NCBI GenBank assembly: GCA_011390385.1
Contig: JAABSN010000046.1
Location: forward strand, 1 to 20,363
Reading direction: 5' to 3'
DNA length: 20,363 bases
Source of the DNA: Thioalkalivibrio nitratireducens
GTDB lineage: Bacteria > Pseudomonadota > Gammaproteobacteria > Ectothiorhodospirales > Ectothiorhodospiraceae
In this document: positions 7,060 to 14,914 of the stretch, piece after piece
How the letters are laid out: every line of letters begins with the position of its first letter
Numbering within the stretch: the first letter of the stretch is position 1
The notes under the pieces: generated by a model
The model's input: the letters and a program-made list of their open reading frames with translations, nothing else
Database searches by the model: none
Told to the model about the DNA's origin: nothing
Program-made: the position numbers and the translations under genes

Positions 7060-7527
7060 ATGACAGAGCCCACAATTGAGCGCGGGAATTTATGGTTCTG
7101 GCTGATCCTGAGTCTGTCGTCGGCACTCGCGATCATTGGCCTCGGCCTGGGATTCGAGCCTCGCGGTGCCACGGCGCTGCGCGCCCCGCTGCATTCACCG
7201 GCGGCGGGTGCCTTCGGATTCGGCCTGCTGCTCGTCTGGGCCGCCTTTGCCTACGCGCTGTCGGCGGGGCGCGCTGCCGGAAGCCGCGACCTCGCGCTGG
7301 CTGCGGTCAACCTGGGCCTGCCCCTGCTGCTGATGCTGATTTGGCTCCGGGACTGGAATGCGCTCGCATTGCTGGTTGCGCTGGGCTGGAGTGCAAGCCT
7401 GGTGATGATGGGTATACGACTGTTCCAGCGGGAAGCCATCGCAGGGCTGATGGTCCTGCCGATCTTCGGAGCCAGCCTGACCGGCACGATGCTGTCACTC
7501 ACTCTCTGGCTGATGCCCGCCGCATAG
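7060..7527 (+). CDS. Small integral membrane protein, five predicted helices (possibly TspO-like)
   Basis: A 155-residue very hydrophobic protein starting at an ATG with GAAGGAAAC about five bases upstream. Five membrane segments are visible: about residues 13-30, 46-68, 78-96, 100-117 and 124-152. Charged residues are confined to loops such as SAGRAAGSRD and RLFQREA. The size, five-helix layout and final segment recall the TspO/MBR family, but I do not see the conserved tryptophan- and proline-rich TspO motifs clearly, so that assignment is weak. No cleavable signal peptide is evident. It is divergent from the Amt-fusion gene and stands alone, ending inside a strong dyad shared with the converging hydrolase gene. 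The function is unknown. Confidence 0.75.
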   Translation: MTEPTIERGNLWFWLILSLSSALAIIGLGLGFEPRGATALRAPLHSPAAGAFGFGLLLVWAAFAYALSAGRAAGSRDLALAAVNLGLPLLLMLIWLRDWNALALLVALGWSASLVMMGIRLFQREAIAGLMVLPIFGASLTGTMLSLTLWLMPAA

Positions 7528-7541
7528 TGGGCATCAGCCAG
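7506..7541. terminator. Perfect 13-bp dyad between convergent genes (bidirectional terminator candidate)
   Basis: CTGGCTGATGCCC (7506-7518) is repeated inverted as GGGCATCAGCCAG (7529-7541) around a 10-base loop. The left arm encodes the last codons of the membrane protein, and the loop contains its stop codon. It lies 12 bases from the stop of the oppositely transcribed hydrolase gene. No T-tract follows on either strand, so termination could be weak, or the hairpin could protect 3' ends. Confidence 0.6.
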
Positions 7542-7552
7542 GGACGCCCGGA

Positions 7553-9589
7553 TCAGACGAGGTCCCGTGGAATGGCCACGTCCCAGTTGCGTGAATAGAC
7601 ACGGCGTTCGCCCTCGAAGGCGTCGAGCTCTGCGTGCAGCAGGAAATGCTCCCGGGTGGAACGGAGCACCGTCCGGGTAACGGTGCGCACCTCCCAGTCA
7701 CCGCGCCGGAAACCCCGCTCCCAGAAGGTCTCGCCGCGCATGGAATTGAAGTCGTCACCGCGGTAGCTGTACCACTCCAGCGCCTTGCGCTGCATCTCAA
7801 GATCGATCTTCCGCAACAATACGGTGCCGCTGTCGTTGACGACCTCCAGGGTCGAGCGATCTTCCGCAAGATCGCGGATCACCCGCCAATTGTGCGCCTG
7901 CGGCGTCAACTGCCGGATGGGAGTGGAAGCCGGACCCACCTCGGGCTGTTCGAAACCGATCCGGGCGTCCTCGCCGTCGCGCGGTGGCCGAACGGGCAGA
8001 AGAAGGCGGCTTTCACCAGTCATGATGCGCAGACGGAACGGCTCCGGCGACGGCCACGCAAGGGGCCAGTACGAGGTCGAGAGGGACAGCCGGATCCGGT
8101 GACCCGCGGGGAATGACTGAGCGACATCGTTGCATTTGACCCGCACGCGGTAGACTCGCCCCGGCTCCAGCGGCTGTGGTGATTCGGAGCCGTCGCGGTG
8201 GGTCAGGTTCAGCAGGCCGTAAGTGATCCGGGTCGCCTTGTCGTCGGGCGCCACATCGGACAGCCGCACCGCAACCATCGCCACCGGCCGATCGACGCTC
8301 AACTGCAACTCCACCATCGTCGCACCCAGGATCTCCAGCGGCGCTTCCAGCGGTGCGCTGGTGAAGACCAGTGCCCCGCCGTCCTCCTCGCGCTGATCGT
8401 GGGGCAGGTCCGGCGTTGCGGCATACGAGCACCACTTCCCGGCAAAGAGGCCGACACTGAGCGGCGAGCGCAGGGTCATTTCGCGCTCCGGTAGCGGCCG
8501 GTCCTCCGGCTCCAGGACACCCGGCCACGCCAGCTTCAGGGCCTGCTGGTTCACATGGGCTGAGGGCCAGCGGGATTCCCCCACCCACCGGCCCGGACGC
8601 TCATGGTAATAGGTCGTGGGCGGCACGCTGTCCTGCATCCATGCCCGCAGCATCGGTTCGCTCATGATTCCCGTGTCCCGGTCCTTCAGCCAGTGGTCCC
8701 ACCAGCGCAGGCATTCCTGCAGGAATCCGATGGCCGGACCCGGCACCCCCTGGTGCGGATACTTGTGGCTCCAGGGTCCGACCAGTCCCAGCCGGGGCAC
8801 CTGCAGGTGCGCCAGCATCCGGAACACCGCGTTGGAGTAGCCATCGGCCCAACCACTGACGGCCATCACCGGGCACTGCACTGCGGACCAGTCCTCGCAA
8901 ATGGAACCGTGTTTCCAGTAGTCGTCCCGGCGTTGATGGCGCAGCCACTGCTCCAACCAGAGTCCGCTGCCCTCGAGGCGTTGGAACCAGAGTTCGCGCC
9001 AGCTTTCGCCCACCAGTTCGGGATCGGGCGGCAACGAGTTGTAGGCGAACATGGTCGAGGCCCAGGACAGGTTGTCGCCGAGCAGACAGCCCCCCATGTG
9101 GTGCACATCGTCGGCATAGCGGTCATCGGTGGAACAGACACTGACCACGGCCTTCAGGGCCGGCGGGCGCATGGCGGCGATCTGCAGCCCGTTGAAGCCG
9201 CCCCAGGAAATCCCGATCATGCCCACGTGCCCGGTGCACCAGGGCTGCCGGGCCAGCCAGCGGATGACCTCGACGCCGTCATCCAGTTCCTGTTGCAGGT
9301 ACTCGTCCTTCAGCACCCCCTCGGAGTCGCCACTGCCACGCAGGTCCACGCGCACGCAGGCATAACCATGCCCTGCGAAGTAATGGTGCATCCGATCGTC
9401 ACGGTCACGCGTGGAATCACGCTTGCGGTAGGGAATGTATTCCAGAATCGCGGGTACCGGGTCGTCCAGCGCATCCTCGGGCCGCCACAGGCGTGCAGCC
9501 AGCCGAACACCATCCGACAGGGTGATCCAGAGATGTTCCTTGATTCGCACCCCGCGGGGAAATTCGGTCCTGGTCTTCTCGCTGGTCAT
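7553..9589 (-). CDS. CocE/NonD family hydrolase (peptidase S15, X-Pro dipeptidyl-peptidase-like)
   Basis: A 678-residue serine hydrolase with the CocE/NonD layout. The alpha/beta-hydrolase domain (about 1-320) has the oxyanion-side YIPYRKRD segment and VDLRGSGDSEG, followed by nucleophile GISWGG (Ser128), the acid in SGWADGY (Asp249) and the base in GPWSHKYPHQG (His275). The C-terminal half contains the jelly-roll domain typical of the family (RLSDVAPDD, GHRIRLSLSTSYWPLAWPSPEP). Family members cleave X-Pro dipeptides, cocaine-type esters or acyl-amide bonds; the substrate here is unknown. There is no signal peptide, so it is probably cytoplasmic. Its ATG overlaps the stop of the ATP-grasp gene (ATGA, 9586-9589) and has no strong Shine-Dalgarno, pointing to translational coupling. 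The two products therefore probably act in one pathway. Confidence 0.9.
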   Translation of the reverse strand: MTSEKTRTEFPRGVRIKEHLWITLSDGVRLAARLWRPEDALDDPVPAILEYIPYRKRDSTRDRDDRMHHYFAGHGYACVRVDLRGSGDSEGVLKDEYLQQELDDGVEVIRWLARQPWCTGHVGMIGISWGGFNGLQIAAMRPPALKAVVSVCSTDDRYADDVHHMGGCLLGDNLSWASTMFAYNSLPPDPELVGESWRELWFQRLEGSGLWLEQWLRHQRRDDYWKHGSICEDWSAVQCPVMAVSGWADGYSNAVFRMLAHLQVPRLGLVGPWSHKYPHQGVPGPAIGFLQECLRWWDHWLKDRDTGIMSEPMLRAWMQDSVPPTTYYHERPGRWVGESRWPSAHVNQQALKLAWPGVLEPEDRPLPEREMTLRSPLSVGLFAGKWCSYAATPDLPHDQREEDGGALVFTSAPLEAPLEILGATMVELQLSVDRPVAMVAVRLSDVAPDDKATRITYGLLNLTHRDGSESPQPLEPGRVYRVRVKCNDVAQSFPAGHRIRLSLSTSYWPLAWPSPEPFRLRIMTGESRLLLPVRPPRDGEDARIGFEQPEVGPASTPIRQLTPQAHNWRVIRDLAEDRSTLEVVNDSGTVLLRKIDLEMQRKALEWYSYRGDDFNSMRGETFWERGFRRGDWEVRTVTRTVLRSTREHFLLHAELDAFEGERRVYSRNWDVAIPRDLV

Positions 9590-10920
9590 GGCGCAGCAGG
9601 CCGCATCGGCTCGTTGGCGCGAGAGAATTCCAACGGCAGCCGGGCAAGAACCGATTCGTACTTGCGCTTCACGTCGGCACGATCCTCTCCGCCCACGAAA
9701 ATGACGGCCACTTCGTAGCTGTAGCTATCCTGGTACGGCAACCGCGAAAGCTGCGTGCCCTCTTCGACCGCAATCTCGATCACCACCCCGGAAATCACGG
9801 ATTCGATCGCCTCGATCTCGTGCCGGCTGGGTACACGAATCACCAGGGCATCCTCGTACCTGCGCACCATGAACTTCGCCGCGAACCGGAACTGCCCCTC
9901 CCTGCGCGGCATCTTCGGCTCGCGCCCAAGCCCCAGGTCGATCATTACCTGATGGTGATAGCAGCCATCAACCATGTGGAACAAGGGTGCGTGCGACTTG
10001 GATATGCGGCAGTTGATCTCCAGCAGCCAGATGCGATCGGTATCCTCTTCCCAGTAGAACTCGATGTTGAACGGCGCATCGTCGTAGCCAACCTGGTGGA
10101 TTACCCGGGATGTGACCGCCATCATCCGCTTCTGCACGGACTCCGGCAGGGTCGAGGGGTACTCATAGCTCGTGAACGAGGAACCGGCCGAACCTTCCCG
10201 CTGGGAATCCACGGCCCCGTAGACCTGTACCCGGCCCTGATATACGTATCCCTCCAGGGTGCACTGGCGACCCGCCGAGATCAGCGACTCGGCAATACAG
10301 TGGTTGCCATCGACTGCGGCGACCTCCTCGGGAAGCTCGGCAAACTCAAGAATCAGATTGAAGGGCTCACCGAAACGGCGGATTCCGGCACGGATCCGCT
10401 GGATCGCATGCCGGAAATCCTGCTCATCCCTGATCAGAAAGCCCAGGTGCGAGAGCACGGCCTTCACCGGCTTCAGCCAGAAAGGGAACCCGAGGGTAAC
10501 GTCACTCAGTGGGTCTGCGGCAAAGGGATCGACCGCACAGAAATCGGCGATGTATTCCGGCACCACCCGTGCCTGTTCCAGCCGACTCCAGTACTTGTGC
10601 TCGCATTTGAGCACAGCTTCCAGCGTCGGACCCGGCAATCCCACCTCCTGCCGCAGGATCGGCAGTGAGGTACTCACCGGGAAATCCCAGTAGCCGACCA
10701 CGGCATCGACGGTCTCCGGGAATTCCCTCAGTTGCCGACGGCCGTCGTCGAGCAACTCCCGCATGGGAAAGCCCTTTCCGCTCTTCAGTTCCCGATGGGT
10801 GAACAGCGCGTGAAACGCGTAATGTGCCGCGTCAGGCAGGGTCCTGAGTTGGGCCAGATGAAAATCGTCCATGCCCACGACGAAAATGTTCTTTTGTTCC
10901 GCCGTATGGGAAACGGCCAT
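9586..10920 (-). CDS. ATP-grasp domain protein (probable carboxylate-amine ligase)
   Basis: A 444-residue protein with an ATP-grasp core. An N-terminal Rossmann-like segment (NIFVVGMDDFHLAQL) is followed by the KCEHKYWSRL linker, FPFWLKPVKAVLSHLGF (likely ATP-contacting Lys150), the CTLEGYVYQGRVQVYG strand and the metal-binding end FNIEFYW...LLEINCRISKSHAPLF (Glu287, Glu301, Asn303). Such enzymes form an acyl-phosphate and couple it to an amine or thiol; the partner substrates cannot be told here. The ATG at 10920 is chosen over an upstream in-frame start at 10998 because a perfect GGAGGT (minus strand, 10930-10935) lies nine bases before it. It heads a two-gene operon with the S15-type hydrolase and is divergent from the DAHP synthase gene. 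Assignment to a specific ligase family is not possible from sight. Confidence 0.85.
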   Translation of the reverse strand: MAVSHTAEQKNIFVVGMDDFHLAQLRTLPDAAHYAFHALFTHRELKSGKGFPMRELLDDGRRQLREFPETVDAVVGYWDFPVSTSLPILRQEVGLPGPTLEAVLKCEHKYWSRLEQARVVPEYIADFCAVDPFAADPLSDVTLGFPFWLKPVKAVLSHLGFLIRDEQDFRHAIQRIRAGIRRFGEPFNLILEFAELPEEVAAVDGNHCIAESLISAGRQCTLEGYVYQGRVQVYGAVDSQREGSAGSSFTSYEYPSTLPESVQKRMMAVTSRVIHQVGYDDAPFNIEFYWEEDTDRIWLLEINCRISKSHAPLFHMVDGCYHHQVMIDLGLGREPKMPRREGQFRFAAKFMVRRYEDALVIRVPSRHEIEAIESVISGVVIEIAVEEGTQLSRLPYQDSYSYEVAVIFVGGEDRADVKRKYESVLARLPLEFSRANEPMRPAAP

Positions 10921-11107
10921 GTCGTCTCTACCTCCAATGCGTATCCGATGGCCAAGGCCGGTCGGTCGCAAGCGATCCAGCACTTTCGCATGTGACACGC
11001 GGACGCCGCGGATGCCTCGTAACGAAACCGTATACTTTGAAGTCTAGAGGGTTTTGGGGACAACGTCCGGCTATCCGGGACCCTTCTGCGTCCCCGGTAC
11101 CGTATAT

Positions 11108-11136
11108 TTGACGCGATGCACAATGTGATCAATACT
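11108..11136 (+). promoter_or_regulatory. Sigma-70-type promoter for the DAHP synthase gene
   Basis: TTGACG (11108-11113) is separated by exactly 17 bases from AATACT (11131-11136): five of six and four of six matches to the -35 and -10 consensus. It lies about 60 bases before the annotated start. No leader peptide or attenuator is evident between promoter and gene. Confidence 0.5.
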
Positions 11137-11195
11137 TTCCGACCGATTTTCCCTGCCGGAAAGCTTGAGATACTCCTTCGACGGACACACCACGC

Positions 11196-12341
11196 ATGCG
11201 CAATGCTCCTCAGGAATCGCTGACCCCGCCGCCCACCGACCGCATGTCGGAAACCGACGACCAGCGCATCGAGAACATCGTCCCCCTTCCTCCGCCAGCG
11301 CACCTGATTCAATTCTTCCCGATCAGGAACACGCCGGTCGAAGATTTCATTTCAGACACCCGTCGCAACGTTCGCGACATTGTCCACGGGAAGTCCGACC
11401 GCCTGCTTGTGGTCATCGGCCCGTGCTCGATCCACGATCCGGTTTCCGCACTCGAATACGCCTCCCGGCTGAAGGCGGAACGCGAACGCCTTGGCGACGA
11501 TCTGGAGATCGTCATGCGCGTCTATTTCGAGAAGCCGCGCACGACCGTCGGGTGGAAGGGGCTGATCAACGACCCCTACCTGAACGGCAGCTTCCGGATC
11601 AATGAGGGACTGCGCATCGCCCGCGACCTGCTGGTGCGGATCAATCAGGCCGAGGTTCCGGCCGGCTGCGAGTTTCTCGACGTGATCTCGCCGCAGTACA
11701 TCGGAGATCTGGTCTCATGGGGTGCAATCGGCGCTCGAACGACCGAATCACAGGTGCACCGCGAGCTGGCCTCCGGGCTTTCCTCCGCAGTCGGGTTCAA
11801 GAATGGCACCGATGGCAACGTCAGAATCGCGATCGCCGCGATCCTGGCTGCACGGCAACGCCACCACTTCCTCTCCGTACACAAGTGCGGCCAGGTCGCC
11901 ATCGTCGACACCCTCGGCAACGCTGATTGCCACATCATTTTACGTGGCGGAAGGCAGCCCAATTACGATCTCGCCAGCGTCGATGCCGCCTGCGCCGAGT
12001 TGGCCCGCTTCGACCTGCCCCGGCGGTTGATGATCGATCTTTCCCACGGGAACACGCCGGGCGGCTTCGCGCAGCAGATGGTTTCCGGTGCGGCGGTTGC
12101 CGAACAGATCGCCACTGGCGACCCTCGCATCATGGGGGTGGCCGCGGAATCGCACCTGATCGAGGGACGGCAGGATCTGAAGGCTGGTCAGCCGCTGGTC
12201 TACGGACAGAGTATCACCGACCCCTGCATCGGCTGGGACGATTCCGTGCAATTGCTCGATGAGCTTGCCCAGGCGGTACGGGCACGGCGCAGACTGGCAG
12301 CGCAGCACTCGAAGCCAGTCTCGGTATCCGCTGCGACCTGA
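11196..12341 (+). CDS. aroG: 3-deoxy-7-phosphoheptulonate (DAHP) synthase, class I AroG/F/H type
   Basis: Condenses phosphoenolpyruvate and erythrose 4-phosphate, the first step of the shikimate pathway to aromatic amino acids, in the cytoplasm. The 381-residue product follows the E. coli enzymes closely: VVIGPCSIHDPVSA (metal-ligand Cys77), MRVYFEKPRTTVGWKG, GAIGARTTESQVHRELASG, VGFKNGTDGN, CHIILRGG, then the metal ligands in SHGN, ESHLIEG and SITDPCIGW. The first 16 residues are extra relative to AroG; an internal ATG at 11244 (MSETDDQRIENI) lines up with the E. coli N-terminus and could be the real start. Neither start has a good Shine-Dalgarno. Which of the Phe-, Tyr- or Trp-sensitive subtypes it is cannot be decided by eye; the symbol is by closest overall resemblance. 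It converges on the glycosyltransferase gene with 16 bases between. Confidence 0.93.
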   Translation: MRNAPQESLTPPPTDRMSETDDQRIENIVPLPPPAHLIQFFPIRNTPVEDFISDTRRNVRDIVHGKSDRLLVVIGPCSIHDPVSALEYASRLKAERERLGDDLEIVMRVYFEKPRTTVGWKGLINDPYLNGSFRINEGLRIARDLLVRINQAEVPAGCEFLDVISPQYIGDLVSWGAIGARTTESQVHRELASGLSSAVGFKNGTDGNVRIAIAAILAARQRHHFLSVHKCGQVAIVDTLGNADCHIILRGGRQPNYDLASVDAACAELARFDLPRRLMIDLSHGNTPGGFAQQMVSGAAVAEQIATGDPRIMGVAAESHLIEGRQDLKAGQPLVYGQSITDPCIGWDDSVQLLDELAQAVRARRRLAAQHSKPVSVSAAT

Positions 12342-12357
12342 CAGACCATTGCAATCG

Positions 12358-13161
12358 TCATGAAACCGGGCCGTTGATCACTTCCCTGAAACACACGAGC
12401 GCCTGATGTTCTCGACCTAACGGCTCACCGGAGTAATCGAATCCGACTTCGAATTCACCCTGATCATCCAGGGACAGGCCACGACGATCTGCTTTCGAGT
12501 GCTCCCCGTTAGCGTTCGCGTTTATACACACGCCGCGATCAAACTGCAGGACGCGCAAGCCCTGACAACGGCACAGCTCGCCCAAAACCATATCGCCACC
12601 CTTATGCCGAATCTCGGGAAACGGCCAATCGTACTTCGCCAGTATGCTACTCCGAATCGTCCACCAACCCCCTGTAGAAAAGATCGCATCCGGACCTGGC
12701 GGGGGAGCACCCTGCGCCCACGGTTGTGCCATGATCCAGTCACGCTGCTTTCCAATGAACTTCCTGAACCAACGCTGACCCAGCATGTCTGCATCAGACA
12801 TCGTCGCTACGACGTCATTCCAAAAGTCCGGGCCACCGGCCAAGTAAGAGTCGTCATCGAACCACATGGTGAAATCCGCTAACGGAAACTCGGCGTCAAA
12901 TATCATGCGACGCATCGTCGGGTACTTGAGACGATTTTCGTAGGTGTTGTATAGGTAACAGGGTACCCCTACCTCGCCGACCGCGCGACGACCCCACTCG
13001 CGTACAAAAGCGGCGGTCTCATCAGATACGTTGTTCAAGCCGATACGGAAATCCTGAATATGCTCCCGGCCATCCTCAGCCGACAAAAGAGAATTCAAAC
13101 ACCGCCTGGCCAGTTGCGGATAGTCTCCGTAACACAAAACGCACACAGATAGGTCCGACAT
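12358..13161 (-). CDS. GT-A fold glycosyltransferase (family 2-like)
   Basis: A 267-residue protein with the features of a small nucleotide-sugar-dependent transferase. The N-terminal strand SVCVLCYGDYPQLARRCLNS is the usual GT2 opening, MWFDDDSYL (Asp102-104) supplies the DXD-like metal site, and FSTGGWWTIRSS with HKGGDMVLGE forms the acceptor side. There are no membrane helices. The ATG at 13161 follows a G-rich GGGGTGG site. Patches of the gene are visibly AT-richer than its neighbours (around 45-50% GC in 12901-13080), suggesting later acquisition, as is common for surface-sugar genes. It lies 172 bases downstream of waaA on the same strand, so a role in LPS core or a surface glycan is a reasonable inference. 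The donor and acceptor are unknown. Confidence 0.8.
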   Translation of the reverse strand: MSDLSVCVLCYGDYPQLARRCLNSLLSAEDGREHIQDFRIGLNNVSDETAAFVREWGRRAVGEVGVPCYLYNTYENRLKYPTMRRMIFDAEFPLADFTMWFDDDSYLAGGPDFWNDVVATMSDADMLGQRWFRKFIGKQRDWIMAQPWAQGAPPPGPDAIFSTGGWWTIRSSILAKYDWPFPEIRHKGGDMVLGELCRCQGLRVLQFDRGVCINANANGEHSKADRRGLSLDDQGEFEVGFDYSGEPLGREHQALVCFREVINGPVS

Positions 13162-13333
13162 TGTCCACCCCGCCCCCCGTTATATGTACACACGAAGGAT
13201 AAACGGCCTTGTCATACGGCGCGAGTCACACAGGAGCCACTTTTCTGGGCGGATTGCCTTGCTGGTCGCGATCTGAACGACCGCAGGCGCCCCGAAGGAT
13301 GACAAGGAAGGAAGGGAGAAGAGCGCCTTCCGC

Positions 13334-14701
13334 TCAATGAGTTCGAAGTCGATATGGGTCGTGTCCTTTCGGCAGGCTGCCTTCAACGGATGTCGGTCCG
13401 TTTATCGTCAGCGCCTCAGGTGCGCGCCCGGGCGCATACTGCAATTGGGCATTGATCAACCGCAGCAGCCTAGCCAACGTCCCGCGATTCTCTTCCACCA
13501 AGAGGCGCGCTCGGGTACCAAGAATACGGCGATCCTGCGGCACATTCAGATGTGTCAGAATCGCGTCCGCCATGGCCTCTGCATCGTTGACCTCCTGGCA
13601 GACCCCAGCGCGCTGAAACATGCGGCAGACACTTCTGCAATTCTGAACATGAGGGCCGGTAATGACCGGTAAACCCAGGGCCGCCGGCTCCACCAGGTTG
13701 TGCCCACCGACAGGCACCAGGCTGCCGCCGACGAACGCGACGTCGGCAGCAGCATAGAACAGCCTGAGCTCACCCATGGTATCGCCCAGGAACACGTCGG
13801 CTTGCGACACCTCACCGGCTTTCATGGTCGTGCGAAGCAGTACTCGGTAGCCCGCCTGTCGACACAAAAGCTCGACCTTGCCAAAACGCTCAGGCCGCCG
13901 TGGCACGAGGATCAATAGGCTTTCCGGCACATGCTCGCGGATGCGGTCGAAGGCGGCGAGCACCACACTCTCCTCCCCTTCGTGCGTACTGGCCGCAATC
14001 CAGACGGGCCGCTCGCCGGCAATCGCCAGGCGCAGTTCACGACCATCGGCCTCGAGCCCCTCGGCAAGCTCCAGATCGAACTTCAGGTTGCCGACGACCC
14101 GCACCTGCTCAGGGTGCGCACCGAGTTGCAGAAAGCGATCGGCATCGGCCCCGGATTGCGCGGCGATCAGGTTCAGATAACCCAACGTTTCGCGCAGCAA
14201 GGGGCCTGCGCGCCGGTATCGAGCAGCGGAGCGCTCCGACAGCCGGGCATTGACCAGCATCAGTGGAGTGCCTTGCTCATGTGCGGCAGCCACGAGATTG
14301 GGCCACAGTTCGGTCTCCATGATCACGCCGAGGCGTGGGCGCAACCGCCGGTAGAAACGGCGCACCGCTCCTGGCAGATCCAGCGGCAGATAGACATGAT
14401 CGACCCTTTCTCCAAACGCCGCCTTGACGGCCGCGGAACCCGTGGGCGTCGTGGTGGTGATCAGGATGGGAAGTTCCGGGAAGCACCGCCCCAGGGCCGA
14501 CACCAGCGGCAATGCAGCGTGAACCTCGCCAACAGACACCGCATGTACCCAGAGCGGACGTTGAGTCGAGCTGCCGCGGCCGTATCCCAACCGTTCCGGC
14601 CAGCGGCGCCAATACGCTCGCGCCCTGAACCCACGCAAGGCCAAACGTAGAAAGACCAATGGCAGGAGAAGGTAGAAAGTCACCGTGTATAGCTGTCTCA
14701 T
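13334..14701 (-). CDS. waaA: 3-deoxy-D-manno-octulosonic acid (Kdo) transferase WaaA
   Basis: Transfers Kdo from CMP-Kdo to the lipid A precursor on the inner face of the cytoplasmic membrane. The 455-residue product has the membrane anchor MRQLYTVTFYLLLPLVFLRLAL at its N-terminus, then WVHAVSVGEVHAALPL with the catalytic glutamate, TTTTPTGSAA, YLPLDLPGAVRRFYRRLRP, ETELWPNLV and, in the C-terminal Rossmann half, GNLKFD, AASTHEGEE, LVPRRPERF and FVGGSLVPVGGHNLVEPAA. The ATG at 14701 is preferred over frame extension to 14863 because AAGGTG lies nine bases upstream and the anchor begins directly. A C-terminal tail of about 30 residues follows the last conserved helix. It is divergent from the heptosyltransferase gene, placing both core-assembly steps together. 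Confidence 0.94.
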   Translation of the reverse strand: MRQLYTVTFYLLLPLVFLRLALRGFRARAYWRRWPERLGYGRGSSTQRPLWVHAVSVGEVHAALPLVSALGRCFPELPILITTTTPTGSAAVKAAFGERVDHVYLPLDLPGAVRRFYRRLRPRLGVIMETELWPNLVAAAHEQGTPLMLVNARLSERSAARYRRAGPLLRETLGYLNLIAAQSGADADRFLQLGAHPEQVRVVGNLKFDLELAEGLEADGRELRLAIAGERPVWIAASTHEGEESVVLAAFDRIREHVPESLLILVPRRPERFGKVELLCRQAGYRVLLRTTMKAGEVSQADVFLGDTMGELRLFYAAADVAFVGGSLVPVGGHNLVEPAALGLPVITGPHVQNCRSVCRMFQRAGVCQEVNDAEAMADAILTHLNVPQDRRILGTRARLLVEENRGTLARLLRLINAQLQYAPGRAPEALTINGPTSVEGSLPKGHDPYRLRTH

Positions 14702-14914
14702 TGCCGTGCCCACCTTGAGGGACCCGAAGCTCTCGGCGAGAGTCGTTGCATTCCACATGACGCCTTTGCCCCAGTGTTCGCTCGATGTTATGCAGGCGGT
14801 GTTACATTGATGTCGTGATGATTGCGACGATTTCGTGAAGGTTTCGTGGCCATGCCATGACAAACCACCTGTCGTGCTTGCCCTGAACGGCGCATGGGCG
14901 GTATTTAGTCGACC

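Noticed and set aside
6554..7126. A 191-residue N-terminal extension of the Amt-fusion frame
   Set aside because: The extension has no recognisable sequence and overlaps the divergent gene at 7060. The ATG at 6553 starts exactly where the first Amt helix begins.
13180..13386. A 68-codon minus-strand frame between waaA and the glycosyltransferase gene
   Set aside because: It overlaps the end of waaA, has no clear ribosome site and no recognisable sequence; treated as chance.
14702..14863. A 54-residue N-terminal extension of WaaA
   Set aside because: The membrane anchor typical of WaaA starts at the ATG at 14701, which has AAGGTG at good spacing. The extension looks like translated promoter DNA.
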